Below are positions 26,292-34,631 of a DNA stretch of 64,000 bases, piece by piece (position 1 is the stretch's first letter; every line of letters starts with the position of its first letter). The DNA lies in the NCBI RefSeq assembly GCF_000170795.1, contig NZ_ABCM01000005.1, forward strand, positions 272,672 to 336,671. The letters are read 5' to 3'. The notes beneath the pieces are model-generated. The model had not been told where the DNA came from. It saw only the letters and a list, made by a program, of their open reading frames with translations, and ran no database searches. This DNA comes from Pedobacter sp. BAL39. GTDB taxonomy: Bacteria > Bacteroidota > Bacteroidia > Sphingobacteriales > Sphingobacteriaceae. Position numbers and translations under genes: made by a program.

Positions 26292-28388
26292 TTAATAGAA
26301 TTTCACCCTATTGTCTTTTATATCAGCTTTATCCTGTAAAGCCTGGAATGCGGAGCCCAGCGTACGTTGACCTGAAGCCTGCATCATTGCTTCTTTTTGT
26401 TTGTAAGTATTTGCCAATGGAGCAGGATTACTGAATCCGTCCACGACGAACACATAGACACCTTGTTGTCCGTCTACCGGTTTCGAAAGTTTACCTTTTG
26501 CAGATCCGAAGATGGCACCTACCAGTTTATTTTCCTGTGCAGCACCCGGGATAATTGGGTTAGCAAAAACGATGTTCGGAACTGAAGTCGCCGGTTTACC
26601 CAATTTCTGGGCAACCTGATCAATCGTTGAAGCACCCTGAAGGGCCTTGTTGATTTTCTCAGTCAGCTGTTTTGCTTTCACTGCATTGATCACCATCGGA
26701 GTGATGTCTTTTTTCACATCCTCAAGAGATAACAATCCTTTTGCTTTAACAGCGGTCACACGGGCAATCACAAAAGCGTTGTCCATCGCATAGATTTCTT
26801 TCAGCACATCACCTTTATCAGCAGCATAAGCATCTTTGATCAGCTTACGTGGGTTGGCAAGACCTGGAGCAAATCCTTGTGTTGGCGTAATTTTATCAGC
26901 AACACCAACAGTATATCCCAACTTCTGAGCAAGCTCGGCGAAGTTATTGTCTTTCACTTCAGCAAGGAAGTTGCTTGCCTTTTTGTAGGCAGCATCTTTG
27001 GTTTTGTTACTTGGTGCCAGGCTTTTCTCGATATAGGCCAGTTTCACTACTTTCGAAGAACCTACTTGTTTCTCGATTTTGATCAGGTGCACACCAAATT
27101 GAGAAGTCACGACCTTAAGGTCACCTGCTTTACCATTGAAAGCTGCGTTCTCAAATTCAGCAACCATCTGTCCGCGGCTGAAGGTACCCAGCTCGCCGCC
27201 TTTATCTTTGGAACCATCCACACTGTATTGTGCAGCAAGTGTTGCGAAGTTCGCTCCGTTCTGTACCAGTGTTTTCAGGGAGTCAGCAAGTTTTGTGGCC
27301 TTATCAACACCGCCAAGTTTGGCCGCATCAATCAGGATATGGCTTGCTTTTACAGAATCCGGAGAAAAACGGGTATCTGCAACTTTAACCAGTTTGTAAG
27401 AATTGCCAGAAAGCACAGGTCCGTAGTAACTTCCTGCAGGCAGGTTAAATACTGCTGAATCTACTGCAGGATCAAGTTTACCTTTGGTCACGTAAGTATA
27501 AGGAACTTTCACATCAGAGTTAAGCGCTGCAAAAAGAGAATCACTAGGCGCTGCCTTGAAGTCAGCAGCCAGTTTCTCTACCTGCGCTTTAATTGCTGCA
27601 GAATCTGCCGCTGTAGGGCTGATGTTGAAAGAAACATATTCGAAAGAACGTGTTTCTGTAGGATTGTTAAAACGTTGTTTGTTCTCGTTATAGAAGTCAG
27701 AGAAGTCGCTCTCTGTAGGTTTTACGTTTGCATCAGGGATAGAAGTATAATCCAGACCCACATACCTGAAGTTAGCCAGTTTATTGCGGTTCTGGTATTC
27801 ATCGTTTGCTTCCAGTGTAGTCACATATACAGAACTACGGATCAGGTTAGCATATTTCTGTTGTAAAGCCTGTTTTTCGATCTCTGTCTGCAACAGGTCC
27901 CACTGTTGTTTCAGCTGAGGATTTTTAGATTGTTGTTTCAGGGAGTTCAAGACTTCTGCACGGTTCACCTCACCAGTCTGAGGATTACCAAAGTACTGTA
28001 CGATCAGCGGGCTTGGGTTTTTACCTTGCAATAAGTCAAACAACTCATCACCAGAAACATTAAGACCAAGACGGCTGTATTCCTTACCTAAAAGCACATT
28101 GGCCACTTCGCCATTCCAAACCTGGTCTACCGCCATTGCGCTCATCTGCTCATTGCCGGAACCACCATATTGCTGTTTGAATTGAGCCAGGCTTTGCTCT
28201 ACTTTAGGACCAAACTCGTCAATGTTGATGTCTTCACCATCGATAGATCCTACAACCTTTTGAGATTCAGCCCAAAAAGGCTTACCTACGTTAATTGCAT
28301 CACCAACTAAAAATGCAACAATTGCAAAACCGATGGCACCGATTAAAATGTAACCTGCGCGATTCCGCAAAAATGTCATTAATCCCAT
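26292..28388 (-). CDS. PpiD/SurA-like membrane-anchored peptidyl-prolyl isomerase and chaperone
   Basis: The 698-residue protein has a single N-terminal membrane anchor (about residues 12-30), a SurA-N-like chaperone domain, one clear parvulin domain near 335-440 (Ser-His-Ile-Leu-Ile-Asp-Ala near 343, Gly-Gly-Glu-Leu-Gly-Thr-Phe-Ser-Arg-Gly-Gln-Met near 395, Gly-Val-His-Leu-Ile-Lys near 430) and a long C-terminal parvulin-like region. This is the architecture of PpiD, which helps newly exported proteins fold at the periplasmic face of the Sec machinery. It probably assists outer-membrane proteins, abundant in this phylum. Stop codon is directly followed by a promoter and a terminator hairpin. 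Confidence 0.9.
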   Translation of the reverse strand: MGLMTFLRNRAGYILIGAIGFAIVAFLVGDAINVGKPFWAESQKVVGSIDGEDINIDEFGPKVEQSLAQFKQQYGGSGNEQMSAMAVDQVWNGEVANVLLGKEYSRLGLNVSGDELFDLLQGKNPSPLIVQYFGNPQTGEVNRAEVLNSLKQQSKNPQLKQQWDLLQTEIEKQALQQKYANLIRSSVYVTTLEANDEYQNRNKLANFRYVGLDYTSIPDANVKPTESDFSDFYNENKQRFNNPTETRSFEYVSFNISPTAADSAAIKAQVEKLAADFKAAPSDSLFAALNSDVKVPYTYVTKGKLDPAVDSAVFNLPAGSYYGPVLSGNSYKLVKVADTRFSPDSVKASHILIDAAKLGGVDKATKLADSLKTLVQNGANFATLAAQYSVDGSKDKGGELGTFSRGQMVAEFENAAFNGKAGDLKVVTSQFGVHLIKIEKQVGSSKVVKLAYIEKSLAPSNKTKDAAYKKASNFLAEVKDNNFAELAQKLGYTVGVADKITPTQGFAPGLANPRKLIKDAYAADKGDVLKEIYAMDNAFVIARVTAVKAKGLLSLEDVKKDITPMVINAVKAKQLTEKINKALQGASTIDQVAQKLGKPATSVPNIVFANPIIPGAAQENKLVGAIFGSAKGKLSKPVDGQQGVYVFVVDGFSNPAPLANTYKQKEAMMQASGQRTLGSAFQALQDKADIKDNRVKFY

Positions 28389-28422
28389 AATATTCTTATT
28401 TATAAATCTTTTTTAAGAGGGC

Positions 28423-28430
28423 GCAAGATA
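28423..28430 (-). promoter_or_regulatory. Possible promoter of the PpiD-like gene
   Basis: The minus strand reads TATCTTGC, close to but not a full match of TAnnTTTG, about 35 bp upstream of the ATG at 28388, preceded by T-rich sequence. Weak candidate. Confidence 0.35.
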
Positions 28431-28516
28431 CAACTTTTGCTAAAAAAAGAAAACATTAAATTGTTTTTGAATAAGTGTTTAAAAATTAAGGAAATATGCC
28501 CTCTGACATTCCTTGA

Positions 28517-29089
28517 TTATTCCCCGAAATTCTGGTCTACAAAAGTCTGTCCGTAGGCCTGCTCAAACTTGAAATTACTGAAGTCCTGGGTGGCAATAAA
28601 GTTAACCGCATTGATGACGGTACCGTCCGGTTTGGTGATCACTCCTTTTGGAGAGAGAAAAAGCTGTTTGTTCTGATCCCAGGTGAGCTCCTCCGTATTG
28701 AAGACCAGCGTAGGATCGACTACCACCACATTCCGTTTGAAGATGGTCAGTTTTTCCAGTTCACGTTGAATGGCGTAATCAGAGGTAATGGAACCCTTTA
28801 TTTTCATGAATTCGTCCAGGAAGTTGATCTTTACCCCCTTAGGCATCTCTGAATAGGTACCCCCATTGGTCATGGTGATCTTGTCGAGCACCGGGGCATT
28901 CCCTTTTGCTTTTACCCTTGCAGAGTCACTATAGATGATCTCCACACCCAGGGTACGATCCCTGTTCAGCACCAGGTCTTTTTTAGACAATGGGGATGCC
29001 TTTTTCAGGTCATCCTCCCCACAGGAGCTGATCAAAAGCTGCAACATGCATAGCACTGCAATACCCGATATCAGTCTCCGTGATTTCAT
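28517..29089 (-). CDS. lptC: LPS export periplasmic component LptC
   Basis: LptC links the inner-membrane LPS extractor to the periplasmic bridge. From the ATG at 29089 the protein has 190 residues and a lipoprotein-type signal with Cys at residue 23 (Ile-Ser-Ser-Cys). A TTG two codons upstream also opens the frame but would add nothing useful. The mature part matches LptC/YrbK: a repeated beta-strand pattern with Asp-Lys-Ile-Thr-Met-Thr-Asn-Gly-Gly near residue 70 and a Leu-Phe-Leu-Ser-Pro-Lys-Gly stretch near 144. A lipid-anchored form is common in Bacteroidota, whereas E. coli LptC has a membrane helix. It starts 8 bp after the preceding outer-membrane protein gene. Confidence 0.85.
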   Translation of the reverse strand: MKSRRLISGIAVLCMLQLLISSCGEDDLKKASPLSKKDLVLNRDRTLGVEIIYSDSARVKAKGNAPVLDKITMTNGGTYSEMPKGVKINFLDEFMKIKGSITSDYAIQRELEKLTIFKRNVVVVDPTLVFNTEELTWDQNKQLFLSPKGVITKPDGTVINAVNFIATQDFSNFKFEQAYGQTFVDQNFGE

Positions 29090-29097
29090 CTGCAATA

Positions 29098-30393
29098 TTA
29101 GTTGATTCTATATCTTCTGAACCAGGTATCATTCAGGGTGAAGCCCAGGTGAATGTTGACAAAGTTCTCCTTAATGAGGTTGTTGGTCAGCGTTCCACGT
29201 TGGCCAACCTCGGCAGTAAGGTTAATTTTATAAACAGAGTTCATTGTAGAAGCCATTGGTAAGCCCAGACCAAAAGTAATTGCTTTCTGGTTGATGTTGT
29301 GGTTGTTCAGTTTGATGTAAGTCTTGTCGTAAGTATAACCGATGCGATAGTCCACACGCTGGAAATAACTGTTCACAGAGCTGAAGTCAGGAGTGATCTG
29401 TGCACCCACAGAGTAACCCCAGCTATCCTGAAGGCCCTGATTTGCACCTGCGATGGTCAGCTTCGACCAGTTGCCTGTTCTGTAGTCAGCACCAATCAGC
29501 CAGGCGTTGTCTTTCTGAATGGTAAAACCAAAGTTATGGATCAACGGCAATTTAAGGTCCGTATCCGAATTTTCAATCAGGTCAATTGTTTCTGAGGCTG
29601 CATTTTCATCACCATTGGAATCCCTGCTGTACTGCGTAGCTACGAAGGTTCTTTTGGAATTAATGGTAGATGGAGAAGAGCCTGAGTATCCCAGGGTAAT
29701 GCTTTTCTTGGAGCTCAGTACAATGTCATATTGTGCACCATAGGAGAAGGCCACACCACCTACGCTATTTTTATCTTGAATTTTAGTGTTTCCTGCGGTA
29801 TAAAGCGGGTCCAACAGCTCCGAAGAGCGGTTTTCAATCAGGTTACCAAACACATACTCAATATTGGCACCCACCCTGAAGTGATCAAACAGTTGCTGAC
29901 CAAAACCGAAATAGGCTTTAGTCAAACCGCCTTCACCAGAGTAAAGGCTACGGCTACTCATGGTATCCACAGTGCTGCTTTGTGAGTATTCATAACCAAC
30001 CTGGGTATAAGGCATTAAGCCGAAGCTCATCCCTGATTTACCACGTACAATCGGGAAAGCCAGTGCGATGTGACCTAAGGAAGCATTGAAGCTGGATTCT
30101 TTCTTTGTACCATCATCAAGCGTTGAAAAACCACCACTCAGTCCGGTCTCAAGTGTAGTCAGCGTAACCCCGGTATAAGATGAAGGGTTTTGCATATTGA
30201 TGTTACTGTAACCACTTGGTTTATACACCCCGGTAGAGATCCCACCCATGGCGCGAAACTGAGGAAGCACCAGTCCTTTAACATTTCCCAGTCCATATTT
30301 AGAATACGGAGATTGTGTCGTAACCTGTGCACGAACACTCATGCCGGTCAGCAATACCAGGATTGCAGCTATATAATTAATTTTTTTGAACAT
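29098..30393 (-). CDS. Outer-membrane beta-barrel protein of unknown function
   Basis: The product has a signal peptide (from the Met at 30393: hydrophobic core, then Val-Arg-Ala-Gln) and alternating-hydrophobicity strands throughout, with Ser-Pro-Tyr-Ser-Lys-Tyr-Gly-Leu-Gly and Arg-Ala-Met-Gly-Gly near the N-terminus, as in Bacteroidota FadL-like outer-membrane barrels. The last residues are not Phe. The start at 30393 overlaps coaX by 17 bp; an ATG at 30414 would put seven extra residues before the signal peptide. The gene is between coaX and lptC, a common order in Bacteroidota, so an envelope role is likely. Confidence 0.75.
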   Translation of the reverse strand: MFKKINYIAAILVLLTGMSVRAQVTTQSPYSKYGLGNVKGLVLPQFRAMGGISTGVYKPSGYSNINMQNPSSYTGVTLTTLETGLSGGFSTLDDGTKKESSFNASLGHIALAFPIVRGKSGMSFGLMPYTQVGYEYSQSSTVDTMSSRSLYSGEGGLTKAYFGFGQQLFDHFRVGANIEYVFGNLIENRSSELLDPLYTAGNTKIQDKNSVGGVAFSYGAQYDIVLSSKKSITLGYSGSSPSTINSKRTFVATQYSRDSNGDENAASETIDLIENSDTDLKLPLIHNFGFTIQKDNAWLIGADYRTGNWSKLTIAGANQGLQDSWGYSVGAQITPDFSSVNSYFQRVDYRIGYTYDKTYIKLNNHNINQKAITFGLGLPMASTMNSVYKINLTAEVGQRGTLTNNLIKENFVNIHLGFTLNDTWFRRYRIN

Positions 30394-31129
30394 ATTCAAA
30401 TACAATGACTTCATTTAATCCCTTTAGTACCAGGTACGGATCGTAAATAATTTGAGGCACGAAGATGCTGTTTTTTAATTGATCCAACAAAAATTCCCCG
30501 TTTCCACCTGTTAATAATACCGTAAGGTTACTATTTTCTTTATTTTCCCGGGCAATAAACCCTTCAACTTCATTCATTACCCCGGCCAGCACACCATGTT
30601 GAATGGCGGTATGTGTATCCCTTCCTTCGGGAATTTCGGCCGTTCTGTCCCAGGTTACCACCGGCAATCTTCCGGTATAATGGTGCAATGCCTGAAAGCG
30701 CATATCTATCCCAAGGCTGATACTCCCCCCGTTATATACGCTATCGCTGCTGAGCAGATCGTAGGTGATGCAGGTGCCCGCATCAATGACAAAACAGTTT
30801 TTTCCGTTATAGTAATGATGTGCAGCAATCATCTTCGCCCAGCGGTCCAGCCCGAGCGTATCCTGGCTATTATAATTACTCTGGATACCAGTATTCACCT
30901 TAGTAGAAAAAGGAACATAACTGGTGTTTGTTTTCAGCGTATCGATGACTTCTTCCAGCTCCGCACTCACGCTGGAGATACTGGAACAGTCCACCTGATA
31001 CTCCCTGACCAGCTCCAGCACCATTTCCGGTGTCAGCGCTTTCATCACCTGGAAATGAAGCATGCTGCGGTCATTAAAAATGGCCGCTTTACTATTCGTA
31101 TTTCCAATATCGATGACGAGATTATGCAT
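30377..31129 (-). CDS. coaX: Type III pantothenate kinase
   Basis: CoaX phosphorylates pantothenate, the first step of coenzyme A synthesis. The 250 residues carry the ATP-binding Asp-Ile-Gly-Asn-Thr-Asn-Ser-Lys motif at 6-13, Gly-Leu-Asp-Arg-Trp-Ala-Lys near 97, and Asp-Ala-Gly-Thr-Cys-Ile-Thr-Tyr-Asp near 120, all typical of type III enzymes. Its 3' end overlaps the next gene, an outer-membrane protein, so they share a transcript. Confidence 0.95.
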   Translation of the reverse strand: MHNLVIDIGNTNSKAAIFNDRSMLHFQVMKALTPEMVLELVREYQVDCSSISSVSAELEEVIDTLKTNTSYVPFSTKVNTGIQSNYNSQDTLGLDRWAKMIAAHHYYNGKNCFVIDAGTCITYDLLSSDSVYNGGSISLGIDMRFQALHHYTGRLPVVTWDRTAEIPEGRDTHTAIQHGVLAGVMNEVEGFIARENKENSNLTVLLTGGNGEFLLDQLKNSIFVPQIIYDPYLVLKGLNEVIVFEYVQKN

Positions 31130-31170
31130 TCAGGATGTTCAGAATGGACTTAAAGACAAACTTCATGGCA

Positions 31171-31178
31171 CAAAGCTA
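31171..31178 (-). promoter_or_regulatory. Candidate coaX promoter (-7 box)
   Basis: The minus strand reads TAGCTTTG, a full TAnnTTTG match, 41 bp upstream of the coaX ATG. No -33 TTG at ideal spacing was found. Confidence 0.45.
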
Positions 31179-31221
31179 TTAATCTTTAGCAAAGAATACG
31201 GGCTCAAACTGTTAAAAAAAG

Positions 31222-32202
31222 TTAAACAAACAAAAAGTATTGTATGGCAAAAACGAGAATCAGGAACAGACTTTCGTAAAACCATCGCTTTTTAGCGTTC
31301 GAAAAATAATAAGCCAGCAGTACTGCTCCGGGAGGAACACACAACATAAAATGGTAAAGCCTGAAGTCCGGCTTCGTATAAAAGCTGACAATGGCAATCA
31401 GAAACATGAAAAACAACATCTGGAAGGCTTTTCTGGTACTGATGAAACTGCGGAAGAAGTTCTCACGCAACTGCAGGATGGCCAGCACCATCATGACAGA
31501 CACCGGAACCAACACCAGGTAATCATTGTAATTGATTTTGAACACCGACGGAAACTTATTGGCCAGGGGTAAAAAGATCTTATAAAACAACCCTATACTG
31601 TCATTCCAGTAATAAAAAACCCAGACGAAGAAAAAGATGGTGATGAAGCCGATCAGCCCCGCAGCCCATTCTCCGGGATTGAATGAACGGTACAGGAGCA
31701 ATGTCAGCCAGATCAGAACGAGCATCACAATAAAAGGGAAATAGATGAGCGTACCGAGTGCAATGATCATCCCAACATCAAACATGATCATCATGACATT
31801 ACCCGATTTACCCACCCTCAGAAACTTATCCATCATCCAGATCAGCAAGAAGTTACAGATCAAGGGGGGACTAAGGATCAGAAAGGGCATGAACAGGCTT
31901 GCGGAGGTGACATACAACAGTGCTGGAAGAAATCCGGGCTTATTTAACAGGCCGTGGTTGTTGACCACCCTATTGAACAATACCGCCTGTACAAATACGA
32001 GGATGGCGGCCATCAGCGCATTGCCCGTAGGAGAAAAAAAATCCTGTAATGGTACATGCAGGAAAAACTTGGCATAAGGTTCAAGAAACTCAAAGTTCAG
32101 CTGCGCTGGTGTATCAGCAAATATCGCCATCCGCATAAAGAAAGTGTATGCGAACAACAGGAGCAGGTTTATGGGATTTAAATTTCTGAATTGATTGATC
32201 AT
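31222..32202 (-). CDS. DUF6427 family integral membrane protein
   Basis: A 326-residue Bacteroidota-specific protein with about nine hydrophobic segments and the N-terminal Asn-Pro-Ile-Asn-Leu-Leu-Leu-Leu pattern of DUF6427. A conserved Tyr-Arg-Ser-Phe-Asn-Pro-Gly-Glu-Trp loop lies near residue 171. Function unknown. It lies between coaX and a glycosyltransferase gene, both on the same strand. Confidence 0.8.
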   Translation of the reverse strand: MINQFRNLNPINLLLLFAYTFFMRMAIFADTPAQLNFEFLEPYAKFFLHVPLQDFFSPTGNALMAAILVFVQAVLFNRVVNNHGLLNKPGFLPALLYVTSASLFMPFLILSPPLICNFLLIWMMDKFLRVGKSGNVMMIMFDVGMIIALGTLIYFPFIVMLVLIWLTLLLYRSFNPGEWAAGLIGFITIFFFVWVFYYWNDSIGLFYKIFLPLANKFPSVFKINYNDYLVLVPVSVMMVLAILQLRENFFRSFISTRKAFQMLFFMFLIAIVSFYTKPDFRLYHFMLCVPPGAVLLAYYFSNAKKRWFYESLFLILVFAIQYFLFV

Positions 32203-32231
32203 GCCTGAATATTAAGGCAAAGTAAAGCAAA

Positions 32232-33218
32232 TTATCTGGCAAAGTCCTTTACTACTTTATCAATTACAGCAGCGGTTTCATCAGGAAAATGAAATTGATG
32301 TTCCTGTGGGCGGTCTACCCATTGACGGATGACAGGCAGCCAGTTTCTGTTACTGCCCCAAAGCACCGGCAGGCCAAATTGCTTCAGCGCGAAAGCATTA
32401 CACTGCTGCTCATATTGAAACCTCATGGGCGCGACGAGCAGCTTTTTGCCGAGGAACAACGCTTCTGAAGGCCCCTCAAAACCTCCTCCTGTCAGCAGTC
32501 CTTCACAGGACGCCAGGCTTCTGTTGAAGCCCTCGTTATGCACAGGACTGACCTTCACATTGGCTTCTGTATAACTTTGCGTGGTATGCTTGGAAAACAC
32601 CTCCCACTGAACATTTGGAATCTGCCGCAATATCGGCACCAAAAACTTGTCGTCAATAGCCGGCAGGTATACGGTATAATGGCCCAGGTTGCTGACCACC
32701 ATATTCCTGATCTCTGCGCGGATTACAGGTGTATAGATAAAATCGTCATAACGGTCAAAATGAAAACCCACATAATGTGTTGCCGGGGCATAATACTTCA
32801 TCACCAACTGTGCCCAGTCGATACTTTTAGGCTTTGGCACCTTTGGCGACTGGAACGAGGCCTGGTGACTAAGCCCTACACTGGTCACGCCCTGCCTCTT
32901 ACAGGCCCAGGCGGTAACAGGCTCAAAATCATTCAGGATGAGGTCATATTCCTTCAGGGGAATGCTGCGCATGTCCTTAAAAAAACGGGGCAAGTTCATC
33001 GACTTCCAGGTCTCATAATGGTTGACACCCCCTTTTTTACCGAAGATGAAGCTAAAGCCATGCAACTGATAACGAACCTCCTGGGTCAAGCTGACGTCAG
33101 CCTGGGTTCCGCTGATCAGCAGATCGACATCACCATGGTGCTGGAGCAGGGGTACAATCTCTCTGGCCCTGCTGATGTGCCCATTGCCTGTACCCTGAAT
33201 CGCATATAATATCTTCAT
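32232..33218 (-). CDS. GT28/GT1-like glycosyltransferase
   Basis: The 328-residue protein opens with a Gly-Thr-Gly-Asn-Gly-His motif at residues 10-15, the donor-side loop of MurG-like glycosyltransferases. It has Gly-Gly-Gly-Phe-Glu-Gly-Pro-Ser-Glu-Ala-Leu near residue 243, the nucleotide-sugar binding segment. No signal or membrane anchor is seen. It lies 30 bp downstream of the LpxH-like hydrolase gene, and that pairing suggests a role in making lipid A or another glycolipid. Donor and acceptor are not known. Confidence 0.8.
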   Translation of the reverse strand: MKILYAIQGTGNGHISRAREIVPLLQHHGDVDLLISGTQADVSLTQEVRYQLHGFSFIFGKKGGVNHYETWKSMNLPRFFKDMRSIPLKEYDLILNDFEPVTAWACKRQGVTSVGLSHQASFQSPKVPKPKSIDWAQLVMKYYAPATHYVGFHFDRYDDFIYTPVIRAEIRNMVVSNLGHYTVYLPAIDDKFLVPILRQIPNVQWEVFSKHTTQSYTEANVKVSPVHNEGFNRSLASCEGLLTGGGFEGPSEALFLGKKLLVAPMRFQYEQQCNAFALKQFGLPVLWGSNRNWLPVIRQWVDRPQEHQFHFPDETAAVIDKVVKDFAR

Positions 33219-33247
33219 CCGCTCCGAATATCCGTATTTTTTCGTCT

Positions 33248-34099
33248 TTAGACAATCTCTAATTTAATCTTTTGGAGCAGCGTATTGATATCCAGCTTGC
33301 TGTGAAGATCTTCACTATCAGAAAGATCCCCTTCTTCAAGCTCATCCTTCTGGAAATCCTTATGGTCATAGCGGAAAACAGACCATGCCTGATCATGATA
33401 CTCAAGCGCAGTAAGATTCTCCACCCAGTCGCCACTATTCAGGTAAACGACGCTACCCGCCTCAGTAGTAATGGTTCTCATTTCCGGCTGATGGATATGG
33501 CCGCATACCACATACTGGTATCCCTTTTCTACCGCTAGCTCTGCCGCAGTGTTCTCAAAGCTGTTGATGAACTTAACGGCATCCTTAAAGGCTGCTTTGA
33601 TTTTTTTGGAAAAGCTCATTTTCTCCCGGCCAAATAGGTTCAGGCACCAGTTTACCATGCTGTTGATGAGGATCAGCGAGTCATAACCCACTGCCCCGAG
33701 CTTGGCCAGCCACTTAGAATGCTGCATGGTGACATCAAACACGTCTCCATGAAAAAACCAGGCCTTTTTGCCGTCCAGTTCCAGCACCAGCTTGTTCTGA
33801 AGGTGAAAAGCCCCCATATGCATGTCTGCAAACTTACGCAGCATCTCATCGTGATTGCCGGTAAGATAATATACAGGCACTCCTTCCACTACAAATTTCA
33901 TCAGCTTACGGACTACTTTCATGTGGGTTTCCGGCCAATACCTTTTGCTGAACTGCCAGATATCAATCACATCGCCATTGAGGATCAGCATTTTCGGCTT
34001 GATGCTCTTCAGATATTTCAACAACTCTTTAGCATGACATCCATAGGTTCCAAGGTGAACATCGGAAATCACTGCAATATCTACTTCTCTTTTAGACAT
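33248..34099 (-). CDS. LpxH-like UDP-2,3-diacylglucosamine diphosphatase family metallophosphoesterase
   Basis: The calcineurin-like core is complete: Asp-Val-His at 13-15, Gly-Asp near 42, Gly-Asn-His-Asp near 80, an internal His-Gly-Asp near 114 and Gly-His-Ile-His near 202. Relatives hydrolyse UDP-2,3-diacylglucosamine to lipid X in lipid A synthesis. The start at 34099 was chosen because a purine-rich GGAGG lies 6 bp upstream and the product then begins Met-Ser-Lys-Arg. A longer frame to 34150 exists but has no signal. A predicted 30-residue membrane peptide overlaps this start by 8 bp. Confidence 0.85.
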   Translation of the reverse strand: MSKREVDIAVISDVHLGTYGCHAKELLKYLKSIKPKMLILNGDVIDIWQFSKRYWPETHMKVVRKLMKFVVEGVPVYYLTGNHDEMLRKFADMHMGAFHLQNKLVLELDGKKAWFFHGDVFDVTMQHSKWLAKLGAVGYDSLILINSMVNWCLNLFGREKMSFSKKIKAAFKDAVKFINSFENTAAELAVEKGYQYVVCGHIHQPEMRTITTEAGSVVYLNSGDWVENLTALEYHDQAWSVFRYDHKDFQKDELEEGDLSDSEDLHSKLDINTLLQKIKLEIV

Positions 34100-34184
34100 C
34101 ATCTTCCTCCACAGTAAGTTCATAGTTGCTGAAGAAAAACGCGACGGCAAGAACGAACAATATGATTAGAAACAACTCCAGCAT
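34092..34184 (-). CDS. Possible 30-residue membrane peptide overlapping the LpxH-like gene
   Basis: An ATG at 34184 opens a 30-codon frame. Residues 3-18 are strongly hydrophobic and the tail is acidic (Glu-Glu-Asp-Asp-Val). The stop at 34092-34094 lies just inside the LpxH-like gene, an arrangement typical of translational coupling. There is no clear ribosome binding site or promoter, so it may be chance. Confidence 0.35.
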   Translation of the reverse strand: MLELFLIILFVLAVAFFFSNYELTVEEDDV

Positions 34185-34341
34185 AGGGATATTAGTTTAT
34201 AAACACAAAGATTCAATTCACAGATTAATAAGCCGTTAAGGAATCATTACGTTTACACAGAAGAAGTATGATCACCTTTCTTATACCAGACAGGTATCTC
34301 CTTTTGTAACGGTTTTGCACATAAGCCTACCATAGCCATGG
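34185..34341. other. Intergenic sequence without recognised gene
   Basis: AT-rich sequence upstream of the LpxH-like gene. I see no full -7 box on the minus strand and no frame worth reporting. It leads into the repeat array at 34342-34419. Confidence 0.3.
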
Positions 34342-34419
34342 TTTAGCCGTCCCTTAGCCGTAAAAAAGCAAATTTGGACGGCTAAGGGACGGCTAAAGGA
34401 CGCCTGAAGGACGGCTATG
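34342..34419. repeat. Palindrome built of 11-bp repeats
   Basis: Four consecutive 11-bp units follow the pattern GGACGGCTAAG (34376-34386, 34387-34397, 34398-34408, 34409-34419; the third and fourth are imperfect). Two inverted copies lie at 34342-34361, so 34342-34361 pairs perfectly with 34378-34397 over 20 bp around a 16-nt loop. The unit length is near one DNA helical turn and not a multiple of three, so a coding repeat is unlikely. Confidence 0.8.
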
Positions 34420-34512
34420 ACCAAAAGCTAGCACGGAGTTGCCATAGCGCCGATAGCAAGGGTCTTAAAGAAAAGTACGGCTTTTTCACAACTTCTTTCT
34501 GGAATGCAGGCT

Positions 34513-34546
34513 AAAAAAAAACAGGACGCAATGATCGTCCTGTTTT
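34513..34546 (-). terminator. Intrinsic terminator after the YfhO gene
   Basis: A 9-bp perfect stem (34520-34528 with 34536-34544) with a T run following on the minus strand, 86 bp after the YfhO stop. Confidence 0.8.
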
Positions 34547-34631
34547 CTAAGATTTATAGGATATAATCATCATCAACAGATGCTGCGATGATATGATGTT
34601 AAAACACGCTGATTTCCAAATAGAGATCAGC

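Noticed and set aside
32538..33209. 223-residue plus-strand frame
   Set aside because: Antisense shadow of the glycosyltransferase gene at 32232-33218.
34376..34419. CRISPR array
   Set aside because: The 11-bp units are contiguous with no spacers and no cas genes are present.
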